DNA from: CAYJEJ01 sp964369315 | GTDB taxonomy: Bacteria > Pseudomonadota > Alphaproteobacteria > UBA3830 > JAIRWN01 | DNA length: 64,000 nucleotides | Assembly: GCA_964369315.1 (NCBI GenBank) | Contig: CAYJEJ010000002.1 | Span: 62,001 to 126,000, forward strand | Direction: 5' to 3' | Shown here: positions 63,988 to 64,000 of the stretch, one piece after another | Layout: each line of letters starts with the position of its first letter | Position numbering within the stretch: position 1 is the stretch's first letter | Translations under genes and position numbers: made by a program | Notes under the pieces: model-generated | What the model was told of the DNA's origin: nothing | The model's input: the letters and a program-made list of their open reading frames with translations, nothing else | Database searches by the model: none

Positions 63988-64000
63988 TCCAGTATTAATG

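Overview
The window looks like chromosome from an AT-rich alphaproteobacterium. It has LpxI rather than LpxH beside LpxB, an FtsZ ending in DIPAFLRRK, single-copy housekeeping genes with alphaproteobacterial traits and three tRNA genes. T6SS parts, an intracellular PHB depolymerase and a low-GC genome would fit a host-associated lineage such as Holosporales or a relative. That placement is an inference; no rRNA gene is present to test it. TTG and GTG starts are common.

Layout. 1-8241: end of an unknown gene, then a minus-strand group of a short dcw remnant (ftsI, ftsL, rsmH), an ion-transporter-like gene and polA. After that comes a secreted hendecad-repeat protein interrupted by a 100-N assembly gap. 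8377-17161: tRNA-Pro, a CpaA-type prepilin peptidase fused in frame to a carboxylesterase, gspE, PHB depolymerase, a class III ribonucleotide reductase whose glycyl-radical tail is a separate small gene, a solitary C5 DNA methyltransferase and an orphan MalK/UgpC-type ATPase. 17548-27883: a compact HK97-type phage or gene-transfer-agent-like cluster (portal, protease, capsid, connectors, tail-tip-like proteins, SleB-type hydrolase, holin-like protein) with no terminase, tape measure or integrase, and a DMT transporter lying antisense inside it. 27884-35034: a convergent T6SS group tssK-tssL-tssM-tssA that abuts the phage cluster with no base between the stop codons.

35325-56762 is core genome. 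It holds rpmB, LPS export (lptD, lptG, lptF), surA and rsmA, ftsZ and ftsH, glmM, a secreted unknown, gap, engB, dapD, an MHS-type transporter, a MarR regulator, lpxI and lpxB, a glycerophosphodiesterase and an RNase D-like nuclease. 56798-60260 is tRNA-Leu, then tRNA-Trp, secE, nusG, rplK, rplA, an L10 leader, rplJ and rplL, closed by a terminator with no rpoB behind it. 60357-63987 has two polyisoprenoid/GT-C-type surface-sugar proteins, dps and an unknown membrane protein at the edge.

Envelope assembly dominates the core part (PG: ftsI, glmM, dapD; LPS: lpxI, lpxB, lptDFG; OMP: surA). The most unusual parts are the split NrdD, the terminase-less particle cluster next to T6SS genes, the peptidase-esterase fusion and the repeat-rich secreted protein. 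All family assignments come from reading motifs by eye; no database search was possible.
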